Positions 27,241-36,467 of a DNA stretch of 63,714 bases are shown piece after piece; position 1 is the stretch's first letter; every line of letters begins with the position of its first letter. The DNA lies in NCBI RefSeq assembly GCF_016107305.1, contig NZ_RCVR01000028.1, forward strand, positions 1 to 63,714, in the 5' to 3' direction. The position numbers and the translations under genes are program-made. Below the pieces are notes generated by a model that was given only the letters and a program-made list of their open reading frames with translations, was not told the DNA's origin and searched no databases. Origin of the DNA: Roseomonas sp. KE2513. Lineage in GTDB: Bacteria; Pseudomonadota; Alphaproteobacteria; Acetobacterales; Acetobacteraceae.

Positions 27241-27599
27241 GAGTTTAGGGAGGAAACGTCCAAGAGATTCAGCATCGGCAAGCCGGTTGCTGCACTGCAC
27301 AAGATAGGCATCGGCGTCGGACGGGCAAGTGAATTTGTGCAACGCAGCAGGGAGGTTCGATGGAGGAGGGGAGGAGAGAGGAGAAGCGGTCGCACCCGGT
27401 CGTGCCCCGGCACCGCTTCGCTCCACGGCCGCCTACGCAGCCCGGCCCCGCTAGGCCGCACCCCGCTACGCGGGCCGCGTCCCGCGCCGGGGCAGGGCCG
27501 CTCGCCCGCCGTGGTGCCGTGGCCCGTCCGGTCGCTGCCGGGGAGGGGTCAACCCAGGAATGGGGAGACAGGAACCTCTGCGGAGCGGGAGCCCCGACT
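27241..27599. other. Non-coding leader region before the ParB-like gene
   Basis: No gene seen. It has the same layout as the leader elements (purine-rich tract about 27355-27387, then very GC-rich self-complementary DNA, then GGAGGGGTC...) but lacks the CAAGGG/CCCTTG hairpin. I consider it a diverged or unrelated relative. Confidence 0.5.
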
Positions 27600-29354
27600 A
27601 TGAAGCTCATCGAGATCGACCCGAAGAAGCTGCGCGACAACCCCGAGAACCCCCGCCGCACCACGGCCGGGCCGGAGGCCGACGCCGTGCTGCTGGCCAA
27701 CGTGCAGGCCGTCGGCATCCTGCAGCCGCCCACCGCGCGCGAGCGCGACGGCGAGGTGGTGCTGATCGCCGGCCATCGTCGTCGCGACGTGGCCATCAAG
27801 GCCAAGCTGAAGAGCATCCACGTCCTGATCCGCGAGGACGGTGACGACGCCGTGGCCGGGGCCGACGGCGTGCGCGCCTTCGCCGAGAACATGGTTCGCG
27901 CCGGCATGAACCCGGTCGATCAGTGGCGCGCGGTCGAGGCCCTGGTCAGCGAGGACTGGACCCCGGAGGCCATCGCCACCGCGCTGAATATGTCGGTGCG
28001 CCGGGTGAACGTGCTGCGCCACATGACGCACACCCTGCCGGCCATGCTGACGCAGATGGCCCGTGGCGACATGCCCACCGAGCAGCAGCTCCGCACCATC
28101 GGCCTCGCCTCGGCCGAGGAGCAGGCCTCGGTGTGGAAGTCGCAGAAGCCGAAGAAGAACGAGCGTGCCAACTGGCACATGATCTCGCACGGGCTGGATA
28201 AGCGCCGCGTCTCCTTCTCCCTGGCGAAGTTCGGCGAGGCCGAGACGGAAGCCTTCGGCATCGTCTGGGAGGATGATCTTTTTGCCCCGGGCGACAGCGA
28301 TCCGCGCTTCACCACCCAGGCCGACGCCTTCCTGCAGGCGCAGCGGTCCTGGTTGGAGGCCAACCTGCCCGAGGGCGGGGTCATGGTGGGGATGGACGAG
28401 TATCACCGCCCGCAACTCCCGCCCCGAGCGCAGCAGCTCTACTCTTCCAGGCCCGGCCCGAACGACACGGTGGGCTACTACGTCAACCATCGCACCTTCG
28501 AGGTGGACACCGTTCTTTTCCGGATGCCCGAGCCGGCGCAGCGCCGTGCCGCCACGGGCGGCGGAACCGGCGAGGACTACGTAGCGCCCAAGGCTGTCCG
28601 TCCCGACCTCACCCAGAAGGGCGAGGCCATGGTGGGCGACCTCCGCACCGAGGCCCTGCACACCGCTTTCGCCGAAGCCGAGATCGGTGACGACGCCTTG
28701 ATCGGCCTGCTGGTGCTGGCCTTGGCCGGGAAGAACGTCAGCGTCCGCTCCGGGGCCCATGGCAACGACATCGGCAGCGGCGAGCGCGGCTCGCTGGCCG
28801 CCTCGATCACCGAGGGCGGCGTGCTGACGGCCGACCCGGCCACGCTGCGCACTGCGGCGCGCGGCATGCTGCGCCAGGCGCTGTCGTGCCGGGTCGGCTT
28901 CTCCTCCTCCGGCACGGTCGCGCGGGTCGCCGGCATCGCGGTCGACGCCGACGCCTACCTACCGACCACGGCCACCGAGGAGTTCCTCGGCAACCTCAGC
29001 AAGGCCGCGATCGAGCGCACCGCCACCGCCACCAGCGTGCTGCCACGTCCCACCGGCAAGGCCACCCGCGCAGCCATCGTGGAGCAGCTGAAGGGTCGGA
29101 CCTTCCTGCACCCGCTGGTGCGGTTCGACCTCACCGACGAGGAGCGGCGTCAGGCGGAGGCGGACCGCGCCCGGGAGGCCGAGATGGCTGCACTGCGGCG
29201 TGGTGGCCACGCCGCTGACGACGACGGTGCCGAGGACGAGGAGGGGATCGAGAACCCCGAGCACCTGCTCGACGGCGACGAGGAGGAAAGCCCCGATGCC
29301 GGCGTCATGCCGCCGCCCGGCGAGGCTGGGGTGCCCGCGGCGCACGCAGCCTAA
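27600..29354 (+). CDS. ParB/Srx-domain plasmid protein
   Basis: 584 residues. The N-terminal 100 residues are a ParB/Srx domain: IDPKKLRDNPENPRR, then AVGILQPPTARE and the signature IAGHRRRDVAIKA. A KorB/ParB-like helix-turn-helix follows (EAIATALNMSVRRVNVLRHM, about residues 125-145). The long C-terminal part is unfamiliar and ends acidic (DDDGAEDEEGIENPEHLLDGDEEE). Such large ParB-domain proteins on plasmids with DarB-like and ArdC genes are usually distinct from the partition ParB and may be nucleases or adaptors. ATG 27600 is chosen since the frame upstream is low-complexity. Confidence 0.78.
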   Translation: MKLIEIDPKKLRDNPENPRRTTAGPEADAVLLANVQAVGILQPPTARERDGEVVLIAGHRRRDVAIKAKLKSIHVLIREDGDDAVAGADGVRAFAENMVRAGMNPVDQWRAVEALVSEDWTPEAIATALNMSVRRVNVLRHMTHTLPAMLTQMARGDMPTEQQLRTIGLASAEEQASVWKSQKPKKNERANWHMISHGLDKRRVSFSLAKFGEAETEAFGIVWEDDLFAPGDSDPRFTTQADAFLQAQRSWLEANLPEGGVMVGMDEYHRPQLPPRAQQLYSSRPGPNDTVGYYVNHRTFEVDTVLFRMPEPAQRRAATGGGTGEDYVAPKAVRPDLTQKGEAMVGDLRTEALHTAFAEAEIGDDALIGLLVLALAGKNVSVRSGAHGNDIGSGERGSLAASITEGGVLTADPATLRTAARGMLRQALSCRVGFSSSGTVARVAGIAVDADAYLPTTATEEFLGNLSKAAIERTATATSVLPRPTGKATRAAIVEQLKGRTFLHPLVRFDLTDEERRQAEADRAREAEMAALRRGGHAADDDGAEDEEGIENPEHLLDGDEEESPDAGVMPPPGEAGVPAAHAA

Positions 29355-29413
29355 TCGACGCGGCCCGGCCAGGAGGCCGGGCTCCCTCTCTCCAGTCCAG
29401 TGACCTGAACGGC

Positions 29414-29683
29414 GTGACGTCCGGCCGCTTGGCGGCCGACATCATCGCCGCGATCAAAGCCGAGATCATCGAGACCGGGCGCTTCTCGCTGCCCGACTTC
29501 GGCTCCTTCACGGTGCGCGAAACGCCGAAGCGCTCGGCGCTGAACCCGCGCACTGGCGAGAAGGTGGCGGTGAAGGCCGGGGCGACGGTGAAGTTCAAAG
29601 CCTCGCCCTCGCTCAAGCTGGCGGCCTTCGCCGGGGCCAAGAAGGCCAAGCGCAAGGCGACGAAGGCCGCCAAGGGCGACTGA
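29414..29683 (+). CDS. HU/IHF-family DNA-binding protein
   Basis: 89 residues. The core GRFSLPDFGSFTVRETPKRSALNPRTGEKVAVKAG is the HU beta-arm region with the R-NP-TG signature. The first dimerisation helices are shorter than usual, and a Lys/Ala-rich tail (KKAKRKATKAAKGD) is added, as in some actinobacterial and plasmid HU proteins. GTG 29414 is used. It would bend and compact DNA non-specifically. It lies 59 bp after the ParB-like gene. Confidence 0.82.
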   Translation: MTSGRLAADIIAAIKAEIIETGRFSLPDFGSFTVRETPKRSALNPRTGEKVAVKAGATVKFKASPSLKLAAFAGAKKAKRKATKAAKGD

Positions 29684-29735
29684 TCGCGCATCCATTGCGC
29701 GGTTTGCCGCCGGCCGAAGCCGGCGGCGCCCGCCG

Positions 29736-29924
29736 TCAGGCGGGTTTGCGATCGTCGGCGCGCTCGCTCTCGCGCTTCCAGCCGAGTTCCAGCTTCACGA
29801 AGCCCGGAATGGAGAGGGTCAGACTGGCGTTGATGGTGGTCTTGCCGGTGAGGTGCCGCAGCAGGCGGCGGATGGTGCGCCCGGCGCTGCGGGTCAGGGT
29901 CTTGAGGTAGGTCGCGGTCTTCAT
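29736..29924 (-). CDS. Small basic hypothetical protein
   Basis: 62 residues, convergent with the HU gene. Sequence MKTATYLKTLTRSAGRTIRRLLRHLTGKTTINASLTLSIPGFVKLELGWKRE is basic with one amphipathic segment. No family recognised. Codon use looks normal for the replicon. Confidence is limited by size. Confidence 0.45.
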   Translation of the reverse strand: MKTATYLKTLTRSAGRTIRRLLRHLTGKTTINASLTLSIPGFVKLELGWKRESERADDRKPA

Positions 29925-30175
29925 GGTGTCGCTCCGTCGTGTGGTCCTGCCGTGATCGGCGGAGACGACAGGCGGAGCGGCATGGGGCGCGTCACCCCGA
30001 AGGGGGCGAAACAACGTGGAGCACCGTCAGGTTGAAGCGCCCCGGGACGCTCCGCAGGCTCCGCTCACAGATCATGGTGGGACCACAGGAGGGGGCGGGT
30101 GCGCCCTGACGACCGTGCGCGATCAGGCCCTGGCGGGCAGCGCTTCCACGTCCCCCGCCGGATGCCCGCTCATGG

Positions 30176-30484
30176 TTAGGCGACCCCCATCTCCTCGGCG
30201 GCCTCGGTGATGGCCTCGTTCGCGGCGTCACCGGGATGGGCTCCGTCGTCGTAGGCGTCTCGCCAGAGGCGATCGGGCAGGTCCATCAGGCCGACCATGA
30301 CGCGGCCCAAGATGCGGGCGTTGGCCACGCGCAGGAAGCCGTAGAAGCCAAGGTGGCCCCCGGCGTACTCGAACAGGCGGTCGTGGGTGTCCTGGGCACC
30401 CGGGGTGTGGTGGATCGGTTCCTTGCCGGCGAGCTGGAACGGCTCGGCGGCCGAGCCGCGCGCGGCGGCGGCGGTGAAGGCCAT
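30176..30484 (-). CDS. Hypothetical protein, 102 residues
   Basis: Soluble, mostly helical (YAGGHLGFYGFLRVANARILGRVMVGLMDLPDRLWRDAY) with an acidic end. ATG 30484 has GAGGAAG upstream on its strand. It heads away from the plus-strand operon downstream. Function unknown. Confidence 0.55.
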   Translation of the reverse strand: MAFTAAAARGSAAEPFQLAGKEPIHHTPGAQDTHDRLFEYAGGHLGFYGFLRVANARILGRVMVGLMDLPDRLWRDAYDDGAHPGDAANEAITEAAEEMGVA

Positions 30485-30580
30485 GGTGCTTCCTCGGGGC
30501 AGGTGATCTGGAGGATGACGTCGGTGAGGAAGCGCTTTGACATTGCTGGATTCTAGCGTGCAGCCTGCTCGCGCGAAACC

Positions 30581-30871
30581 TCAGTCCTCGAACACCTCGC
30601 ACACATGAAGCCGCCAGCCCTGGGCCGGCGCTCCGGTGCGCTCCGAGCGCAGCAGAGTGAGCGCCGGCATCACCCCGCACTCCGGGCAGGCGTACTCGAA
30701 GGCGAAATCGGACAGCAGGTCGCGTGGCCGTTTCGCGGCGTGGAACCACATCGGCGACCGATGTCGGCAGCAGCAGCGCGCCTCCAGCCAGAAGGACCGG
30801 AGATCGACGATCGGGGTGGCAAGGGCTTCGGAAAGGGTCACGGCATCGAAGGCTGATGGAGAGGGCAGCAT
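30581..30871 (-). CDS. Hypothetical Cys-rich protein, 96 residues
   Basis: Contains CCCRHR and CPECGV, suggesting a metal-binding knuckle, plus LHVCEVFED at the C terminus. It is divergent from the plus-strand gene at 31041; leader copy 8 lies between them and faces the plus gene. Start ATG 30871 chosen for length consistent with the Cys spacing; upstream frame is low-complexity. Confidence 0.5.
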   Translation of the reverse strand: MLPSPSAFDAVTLSEALATPIVDLRSFWLEARCCCRHRSPMWFHAAKRPRDLLSDFAFEYACPECGVMPALTLLRSERTGAPAQGWRLHVCEVFED

Positions 30872-30931
30872 AGCCCAGGAAGGAGGGGAGAGGGGAGGAT
30901 AGGATGGGCCTGCCGCGCCACCCCGGCCGCC

Positions 30932-31020
30932 GCAAGGGCAGGGGCTGACGCCCGCGCGAGCGCGCCCTTGCCCCGCCCGGGTCAGCGCGGCCCTCGGCTG
31001 AGGTCTCGGATAAGCGAGAC
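30932..31020 (+). repeat. Two-hairpin leader element, copy 8
   Basis: Hairpin 1 arms GCAAGGGC (30932-30939) and GCCCTTGC (30964-30971). Hairpin 2 arms GTCTCG (31003-31008) and CGAGAC (31015-31020), loop GATAAG, then AGAAGGA before GTG 31041. It lies between divergent genes yet faces the plus-strand one, showing the element belongs to the downstream gene. Confidence 0.8.
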
Positions 31021-31040
31021 GCAGCAGAAGGATCATCGCC

Positions 31041-31763
31041 GTGACCACCGTCCTCGCTTTCCCGAATGCCCGCCTTACCCCGGTCCCCGCGACCACCGCC
31101 CCGGTCATGATCGGCATCGGCACGCGTGTTTCGACCAGGCTCAACGACCGTGGCGAAGGCTTCGTGTTCGCGGTCCACGCCGATCCCCGGCCTGCTCCGC
31201 TGCGCCCAGTGCTGGGCGGCCTCGCCCAGACCGGCGGGCGGCAGACCTACGACATCGTCTTCCTGTCCGGCTCCTTCACCCTCCGGTTGCCCGAGGCCAT
31301 CCTACGTGGCTCGGGCTGGCGCCTGCTCGGCAGTTGCGGCAACGCCGCCGAGATTGCTGCGGCGATCGTCCACGCCGAAGCCGAGGACGCCCGCCGGGCG
31401 GCCGAGAAGGCGGCCGCCGACGAGGCGCACGCCGCCGAGCTGCACCGGTTGCGCCATGCACCCGAGCATGCCCGCCTGCGACAGGGTGACGACCGGCACA
31501 GCGGCAAGCTGGCGGCTGCCAACATCCGCGTCCAGCTACGGCAGTCTTTCCCGGGTGTGCGCTTCTCCGTGCGCAACACCGACCACGGCTCGATCTACGT
31601 CCGCTGGCACGGCGGGCCGGAGCAGAAGGCCATCGAGACTGTGGCCATGCCGTTCCAGGGCGGCCATTTCGACGGCATGGACGACAGCTACAAGACCGCG
31701 CGCTCGGCCTGGTGCGAGGCGTTCGGGGGTGCCCAGTACGTCGTCTGCCGACGCGAACCCTGA
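31041..31763 (+). CDS. Hypothetical protein with Ala-rich helical centre
   Basis: 240 residues. GTG 31041 with AGAAGGA upstream. An N-terminal beta-rich part, a long charged helix (AEAEDARRAAEKAAADEAHAAEL, about residues 112-135), then a C-terminal domain with FPGVRFSVRNTDHGSIYVRWHGGP, which resembles the large-polyvalent-protein-associated LPD29-like region seen in phage/plasmid proteins; that resemblance is tentative. Confidence 0.55.
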   Translation: MTTVLAFPNARLTPVPATTAPVMIGIGTRVSTRLNDRGEGFVFAVHADPRPAPLRPVLGGLAQTGGRQTYDIVFLSGSFTLRLPEAILRGSGWRLLGSCGNAAEIAAAIVHAEAEDARRAAEKAAADEAHAAELHRLRHAPEHARLRQGDDRHSGKLAAANIRVQLRQSFPGVRFSVRNTDHGSIYVRWHGGPEQKAIETVAMPFQGGHFDGMDDSYKTARSAWCEAFGGAQYVVCRREP

Positions 31764-31841
31764 GGGTACGGCCCTCCGGTTTTCCGTTCGCGCCGATCTT
31801 CCCGATGGAGAGCGGCACAACCCCATCAAGGAATCTTCCTC

Positions 31842-32198
31842 ATGCGCGTGTCCCGCCACATGCTTCCGGTCCTCGCCGCTCTTTGCCTCCCCTCGGTCTC
31901 GCAGGCTCAGCCTGTGCTGGAGACCACCTCGGCAGCGGCCGCGCAGGTTCGTGCGAGCGCGTCCCTGCTTCGGGAGGCCTGCGCCAACCTGCCTCGGCAG
32001 GGCCTGCCCGCCGCCGGTGCGGCTGCCAGTCCGTGGCGCTCGGAGGAGGAGATCTGCGACCACCTGGCCGATCCAGGCGCCCTGATGACAACCACGGCGT
32101 GGTTCTTCGGGATCTTCGGCGCGGTGCTGATGGCCGTGGGGATGCTCGCCTTCGCCTATCTCGGCGGGACCATGCGCCGCCTTTGGCGGGCCACGTAA
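31842..32198 (+). CDS. Exported protein with C-terminal membrane anchor
   Basis: 118 residues. N-terminal signal peptide (MRVSRHMLPVLAALCLPSVSQAQ, cleavage likely after SQA), a short periplasmic part with two Cys, then a membrane segment (TAWFFGIFGAVLMAVGMLAFAYLGG, about 85-110). The dispersed motif CCGTTCGCGCC sits at 31784-31794 in its upstream region. Function unknown; an envelope role in transfer is possible. Confidence 0.6.
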   Translation: MRVSRHMLPVLAALCLPSVSQAQPVLETTSAAAAQVRASASLLREACANLPRQGLPAAGAAASPWRSEEEICDHLADPGALMTTTAWFFGIFGAVLMAVGMLAFAYLGGTMRRLWRAT

Positions 32199-32280
32199 GG
32201 ATCCACGGAGAGGGGCTGGAGCAGGAGAAACGGGGAGGAGAGAAGGACCCGGAAGCGCCTGCCGCGCCCGCCCCCCGGCC

Positions 32281-32373
32281 GCAAGGGTGCGTCGCTGCGC
32301 TCCCTCGCTCCGCTCGCCCTTGCCCCCGTGTGCCGGGCACGCCCGCGGGGGAGGGGTCGAGGACGAGAAGACC
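32281..32373 (+). repeat. Two-hairpin leader element, copy 9
   Basis: Hairpin 1 arms GCAAGGG (32281-32287) and CCCTTGC (32317-32323). Hairpin 2 is weak here (GGTC/GACC, 32355-32373), but a longer 10-bp pair GTGTGCCGGG (32328-32337) / CCCGGCACAC (32391-32400) encloses it. The next start is 32426. Confidence 0.7.
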
Positions 32374-32425
32374 GGAAAAGACGGTTCGTCCCCGGCACAC
32401 CGCAGCCCTACGGGAGTTGACCCCC

Positions 32426-33130
32426 ATGAGCACCCTGGTTGAGCGCGCCCTGCGCTCGGCGGCCGAGGATCTCGGCCTTTCGACCGATAGGTGGAGCCCG
32501 ATCCAGGGCTTCCCCGGCACTGGCCATGCCTTCCGCCACAGCGACCGCCCGGCCCTGGTGGTCGAGGTCAGCGCCGACGACCACGGCTGGGGCTGGTCGG
32601 TCGGGCAGTCCGGGAGCGGCCCGCGCCGTCAGGCAAACCCGGGCGTCGTTCAGCGCTGGGCCTGCGTCCACAAGCTGATCGTGCGGGAAAGCCCGAACAG
32701 CCGTGCCGCGCTGCTCGACGCATTGGCCATCGCCGGCGATGACCTCGCCGAGGCGCGCGCGTGCTCGACCGAGATGCTGCACACCCGGCTCGACGTGCTG
32801 GTCTGCCGCAAGGGACTGGATCTCTTCGTCGCCCCGGTGCAGCGCCTCGACGCCGCGCCGGCCGAGCTGGTTGAGCCGCTCCGACTGGAGTGGAGCTACC
32901 GGGGCACGGCATCGGCCGGCGATGCCGTCACCGGCACAGTGCAGGCCAGCAACGAGGTCGAGGCCGTCGAGGCGTTCGAGCAGCTGCACCCCGGCGCGGA
33001 TCTCGCCGAGCTGACGCCCCGGATGGCCGGGCTCGCGCCGGTGTTGCCGATCGCACGACAGCTGGCCGAGGAGGGGATGCGCCGCGCGGCTGCGCTCCCG
33101 CGGGCGCCGGTTCTGCCCACGCTGCACTGA
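32426..33130 (+). CDS. Hypothetical protein, 234 residues
   Basis: ATG 32426 with GGGAG upstream. Soluble alpha/beta protein (ALVVEVSADDHGWGWSVGQSG; LDVLVCRKGLDLFVAPVQRLD) with a helical end. No family recognised. It precedes the C5 methyltransferase by about 100 bp on the same strand. Confidence 0.58.
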   Translation: MSTLVERALRSAAEDLGLSTDRWSPIQGFPGTGHAFRHSDRPALVVEVSADDHGWGWSVGQSGSGPRRQANPGVVQRWACVHKLIVRESPNSRAALLDALAIAGDDLAEARACSTEMLHTRLDVLVCRKGLDLFVAPVQRLDAAPAELVEPLRLEWSYRGTASAGDAVTGTVQASNEVEAVEAFEQLHPGADLAELTPRMAGLAPVLPIARQLAEEGMRRAAALPRAPVLPTLH

Positions 33131-33234
33131 ACCCGGGGCGCCGCGGCGCCTCACCCCACACCCCCCAGTCCATCACCGACGTCGCGTGCGGCAGGGCCCA
33201 GGCCCTGCCGTTCGCGTTTCTGGAGCCTCGCGCC

Positions 33235-34938
33235 ATGATCTCCGAGCACGGCCACGCCACCATCCTGCACGCCCACCTGTTCGCCGGCCTCGGCGGGGGA
33301 GCCCGCGGCTTCAATCGCGCCACCTCGCGGGTGGGCAACCTGTCCGCCAGCTTTCGCTGCATTGGCGGCATCGACGTCGACGCCGCGGCGATCCGCGACT
33401 TCGGCCGCCTGGCCGGCGTTCCCGGCACCTGCATGGACCTGTTCGACCGCGAGCAGTACCGCGACTTCCACGGCCAGGAGCCGCCGGCCGGTTGGCGCGA
33501 GGCCACCGTGGACGACGTGCGCTCGGCCTTCGGCCACGAGCGCCCCAACGTCCTGTTCACCTCCCCGCCCTGCAAAGGCTTCTCCGGCCTGCTGAGCGAG
33601 ACCAAGAGCAAGACCCGCAAGTACCAGGCGCTGAACCGCCTGACACTGCGGGGCATCTGGCTGGCGCTGGAAGCCTACCGCGACGATCCGGTGGAGCTGA
33701 TTCTGCTGGAGAACGTGCCGCGCATCGCCTCGCGTGGCCGGCACCTGCTGGACCAGATCTCCGGCCTGCTGCGCGCCTACGGCTACGCCGTGGCCGAGAC
33801 CACGCACGATTGCGGAGAGTTGGGCGGGTTGGCGCAGTCGCGCCGTAGGTTCCTACTCGTCGCCCGACACGCGGCCAAGGTGAAGCCGTTCCTGTACGAG
33901 CCGCCGAAGCGCTCGCTGCACGGGGTGGGAGACGTGCTGTCCCGTATGCCCCTGCCGGGCGATTCGAAGGCGGGGCCGATGCATCGGGTGCCGATGCTGC
34001 ACTGGGCGACGTGGGTGCGCCTCGCCTTCGTCGAGGCCGGAAGCGACTGGCGCTCGCTGGGCAAACTGGCCGTGGAGGACGGGCTGCTGCGCGACTATGC
34101 GCTCGCCCCCTGCACGGAGTGGCGCGGCGGCGTGCTGGGCGTGAACCGCTGGGAGGAGCCGGCCGGCACCGTGGCGGGCCGTTCCGGCCCGTCCAACGGC
34201 GCCTACAGCGTCGCCGATCCCCGCCGCGCCGACGGCGTGGCCGCCTTCGGCCAGTACGGCGTGAAGCGCTTCGACCAGCCCTCCCAGGTGGTGATCGGCA
34301 AGGCCGCGGTCGAGGCCGGCGGCTTCGCCGTGGCCGACCCACGCCACACCGGCCCGGCCAAACACTCCAACGAGTTCCGCATCGTCCCCTGGGACGCCAC
34401 CTCCGGCACCGTGGCCGGCGAGAGCCTGCCCTCCAACGGCACCTTCGCGGTGGCCGACCCCCGGCCGCGCATGGAGCGCGAGAAGGGTGACGACTACTAC
34501 GGCGCCGGGCACTACGGCGTGGTCCCGTGGCAGCAGTCCACGGGCGCGGTCAGCGCGGCGGCCGGCTACGACAACGGCCGCTGGAGCGTCGCCGACCCCC
34601 GCCCGACGCTGCCGGGGGCGTCGGACCGGGTGGTGGCCCGCATCCGGGCACTGGACGGGACGTGGCATCGCCCCTTCACCACGGCCGAGCTGTGCGCCCT
34701 GCAGTCGCTGATCGACCCGGAGGAGCAGGCCGAGCTGGATGGGCTGAGCGACGCCGACTGGCGCGAGCGCATCGGCAACGCCGTGCCGCCCGACGCCGCC
34801 CAGGCCATCGCCGAGACCATGGGCCGGACGCTGCTGCTGGCCTGGTCGGGGGAGGGCTTCATGCTCTCGACCCTGCCGATCTGGGTGCGGCCGGTGGCCG
34901 TGGCGCTGTCCGTGCGCCAGCCGCAGGACGCCGCGTGA
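33235..34938 (+). CDS. DNA (cytosine-5) methyltransferase with internal repeats
   Basis: 567 residues. Motif I FAGLGGG (from Phe16), motif IV SPPC with catalytic Cys113, motif VI ENV at 159-161, motif VIII QSRRRF and motif X GNAVPP near the end are all present. The region before motif X, where target recognition normally lies, holds four copies of a 29-30 residue unit ending VADPR. No restriction partner is seen nearby, so it is likely an orphan, protective methyltransferase of the plasmid. ATG 33235 is chosen because the upstream frame is low-complexity and overlaps the previous gene. Confidence 0.9.
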   Translation: MISEHGHATILHAHLFAGLGGGARGFNRATSRVGNLSASFRCIGGIDVDAAAIRDFGRLAGVPGTCMDLFDREQYRDFHGQEPPAGWREATVDDVRSAFGHERPNVLFTSPPCKGFSGLLSETKSKTRKYQALNRLTLRGIWLALEAYRDDPVELILLENVPRIASRGRHLLDQISGLLRAYGYAVAETTHDCGELGGLAQSRRRFLLVARHAAKVKPFLYEPPKRSLHGVGDVLSRMPLPGDSKAGPMHRVPMLHWATWVRLAFVEAGSDWRSLGKLAVEDGLLRDYALAPCTEWRGGVLGVNRWEEPAGTVAGRSGPSNGAYSVADPRRADGVAAFGQYGVKRFDQPSQVVIGKAAVEAGGFAVADPRHTGPAKHSNEFRIVPWDATSGTVAGESLPSNGTFAVADPRPRMEREKGDDYYGAGHYGVVPWQQSTGAVSAAAGYDNGRWSVADPRPTLPGASDRVVARIRALDGTWHRPFTTAELCALQSLIDPEEQAELDGLSDADWRERIGNAVPPDAAQAIAETMGRTLLLAWSGEGFMLSTLPIWVRPVAVALSVRQPQDAA

Positions 34939-35095
34939 TGCGGCCGCACCCCGCCCTGGCGGCCCGCACCCGCCGTTTCTGGCAGACCATCCTGCACCGC
35001 TTCGCGGGCAGGACCGCGCCGAGGATGCGCTTTCGGCAGCCAGCCCGCCGCGTCCGTGCGACAGTCCGGACCAGGCGATGGAGAAGGAAACAGGC

Positions 35096-35434
35096 ATGGC
35101 AGGCTGGCAGATCAGCGTCACGACGCAGACGCCGGAGCAGTGGAACTGCAACCTCGACCGGGACACCATCCTGGCGACCTGGACCACCGGCGCCATGGGG
35201 ATCGACCCATTCGAGGAGCTACTGAAAACCGGCGACGCGGTGCTGCTCCGGTCCGACGGCTATCCCAGGATCTACAGCGCCGACGCCCGCCATATTCTTC
35301 CCGCAGTGCGAGCGGTTCCAGACCTGGCCGCCGCCGCGATCGTGAAGGCCTGGTACGCCACCATGCGTCCCTCGGTGATCGACGCCTGTTCGCCGGACCA
35401 GCGACTGACCATTGTCGCCTGGGACCAGAGCTAG
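35096..35434 (+). CDS. Hypothetical protein, 112 residues
   Basis: ATG 35096 has GGAGAAGGA about 8 bp upstream. Soluble alpha/beta protein (ILATWTTGAMGIDPFEELLKTGDAVLLRSDGYPRIYSADA). No family recognised. The preceding 157 bp after the methyltransferase stop contain an Arg-rich frame starting at 34938 that I do not consider a gene. Confidence 0.55.
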   Translation: MAGWQISVTTQTPEQWNCNLDRDTILATWTTGAMGIDPFEELLKTGDAVLLRSDGYPRIYSADARHILPAVRAVPDLAAAAIVKAWYATMRPSVIDACSPDQRLTIVAWDQS

Positions 35435-35455
35435 GCGCCTCGTGCAGGTGGCTGA

Positions 35456-36007
35456 CTAGCTACCGGCCGAGCGGATCTTGCCGAGGTCGAGCACGCCCTT
35501 GGCGCCCCAGCCTTTGGCACCCGCCGGCACTTCCGGTCGGAAGTGCTCGTACAGCCGGAATCCGAGCCGGTTCAGTTCGTCAGGCTCCATCGAGCCCGCC
35601 AGATCCTCCATCGCCTGCCTGACAGCGCCGAGGTCCTCGCCGAGAGCCCGCTCGACGTAGCCAGCTGCCGCCTTCGGCGACGCCGCCTTGTCGTGGTCCA
35701 GCGCGCGTAGCGCGCCCTTCTCCTCGACCACCGGCACGTCGCGGCCAAGCAGATGCACGGCCTTGGGCCGCTGCTTGCTCTCACCCTGCTTGCGCGCCTC
35801 GTCGCGGAGATCACCGGCCTCGTGCGCGTCCGCGGCGATGCCGATGGCCTTCGCCTTCACGCGCGCACTGGAGCCGGCCACGGCCCGGCCCAGCGTGATC
35901 GCCGCCTCCCGGTCGTGCCCGAGCCGCTCCGCCACCACAGCGGCCCACAGCGTCAGCACCGGCGCCCGGTTCACCTTGATCGCCTTCCCGTCCTTCGCCT
36001 CGGCCAT
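35456..36007 (-). CDS. Conserved hypothetical protein, 183 residues
   Basis: Start ATG 36007 (MAEAKDGKAIKVNRAPVLTLW). The N-terminal block VNRAPVLTLWAAVVAERLGHDREAAITLGRAVAGSSARVKAKAIGI is a pattern I associate with a widespread proteobacterial conserved protein of unknown function. A charged linker and a C-terminal helical part follow. No signal peptide or membrane segment. It converges with the preceding plus-strand gene. Confidence 0.6.
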   Translation of the reverse strand: MAEAKDGKAIKVNRAPVLTLWAAVVAERLGHDREAAITLGRAVAGSSARVKAKAIGIAADAHEAGDLRDEARKQGESKQRPKAVHLLGRDVPVVEEKGALRALDHDKAASPKAAAGYVERALGEDLGAVRQAMEDLAGSMEPDELNRLGFRLYEHFRPEVPAGAKGWGAKGVLDLGKIRSAGS

Positions 36008-36467
36008 CCGCACTTCTCCCATCCGTGTAGTCCCCTCAACGGGTCACGCACGGGCGGAGATGCGCGGCGCCGGGTGATCCCACCCCGGCCATCGGCCGGG
36101 CCGGCGCCTCGCGGCCTCTGGGGCAGAGAAGCCACAATGAAGATCGAGCTTCGCAAGGTCTCCTACAGCCCCGCCCTGAGCGAGGAGACGAGTAACTTCC
36201 ACGCTGACGTCTGGATCGACGGCAAGAAGGAAGGATATGCCCGAAATCACGGAACCGGCGGTGCGACGAACGTGCAGCCCAATACCTTGCGCGCACGCCT
36301 GGATACCTACGGAAAGACTCTGCCGGAGGTAGACATTGGCACGCCCACGGGCGGGCCACCGCGCATGATTGTCCAGGATGCCGAGTGGATCGTGGACAAC
36401 CTCTTGACCAACTGGATCGTGCGGCGCGACCTGAAGCGTTCGCTCAAGAACCGTGCTCTCTACACCC

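Noticed and set aside
34938-35095. Small Arg-rich open frame after the C5 methyltransferase
   Set aside because: It has no stop before the supported gene at 35096 and continues as Arg/Ser-rich shadow in that gene's region.
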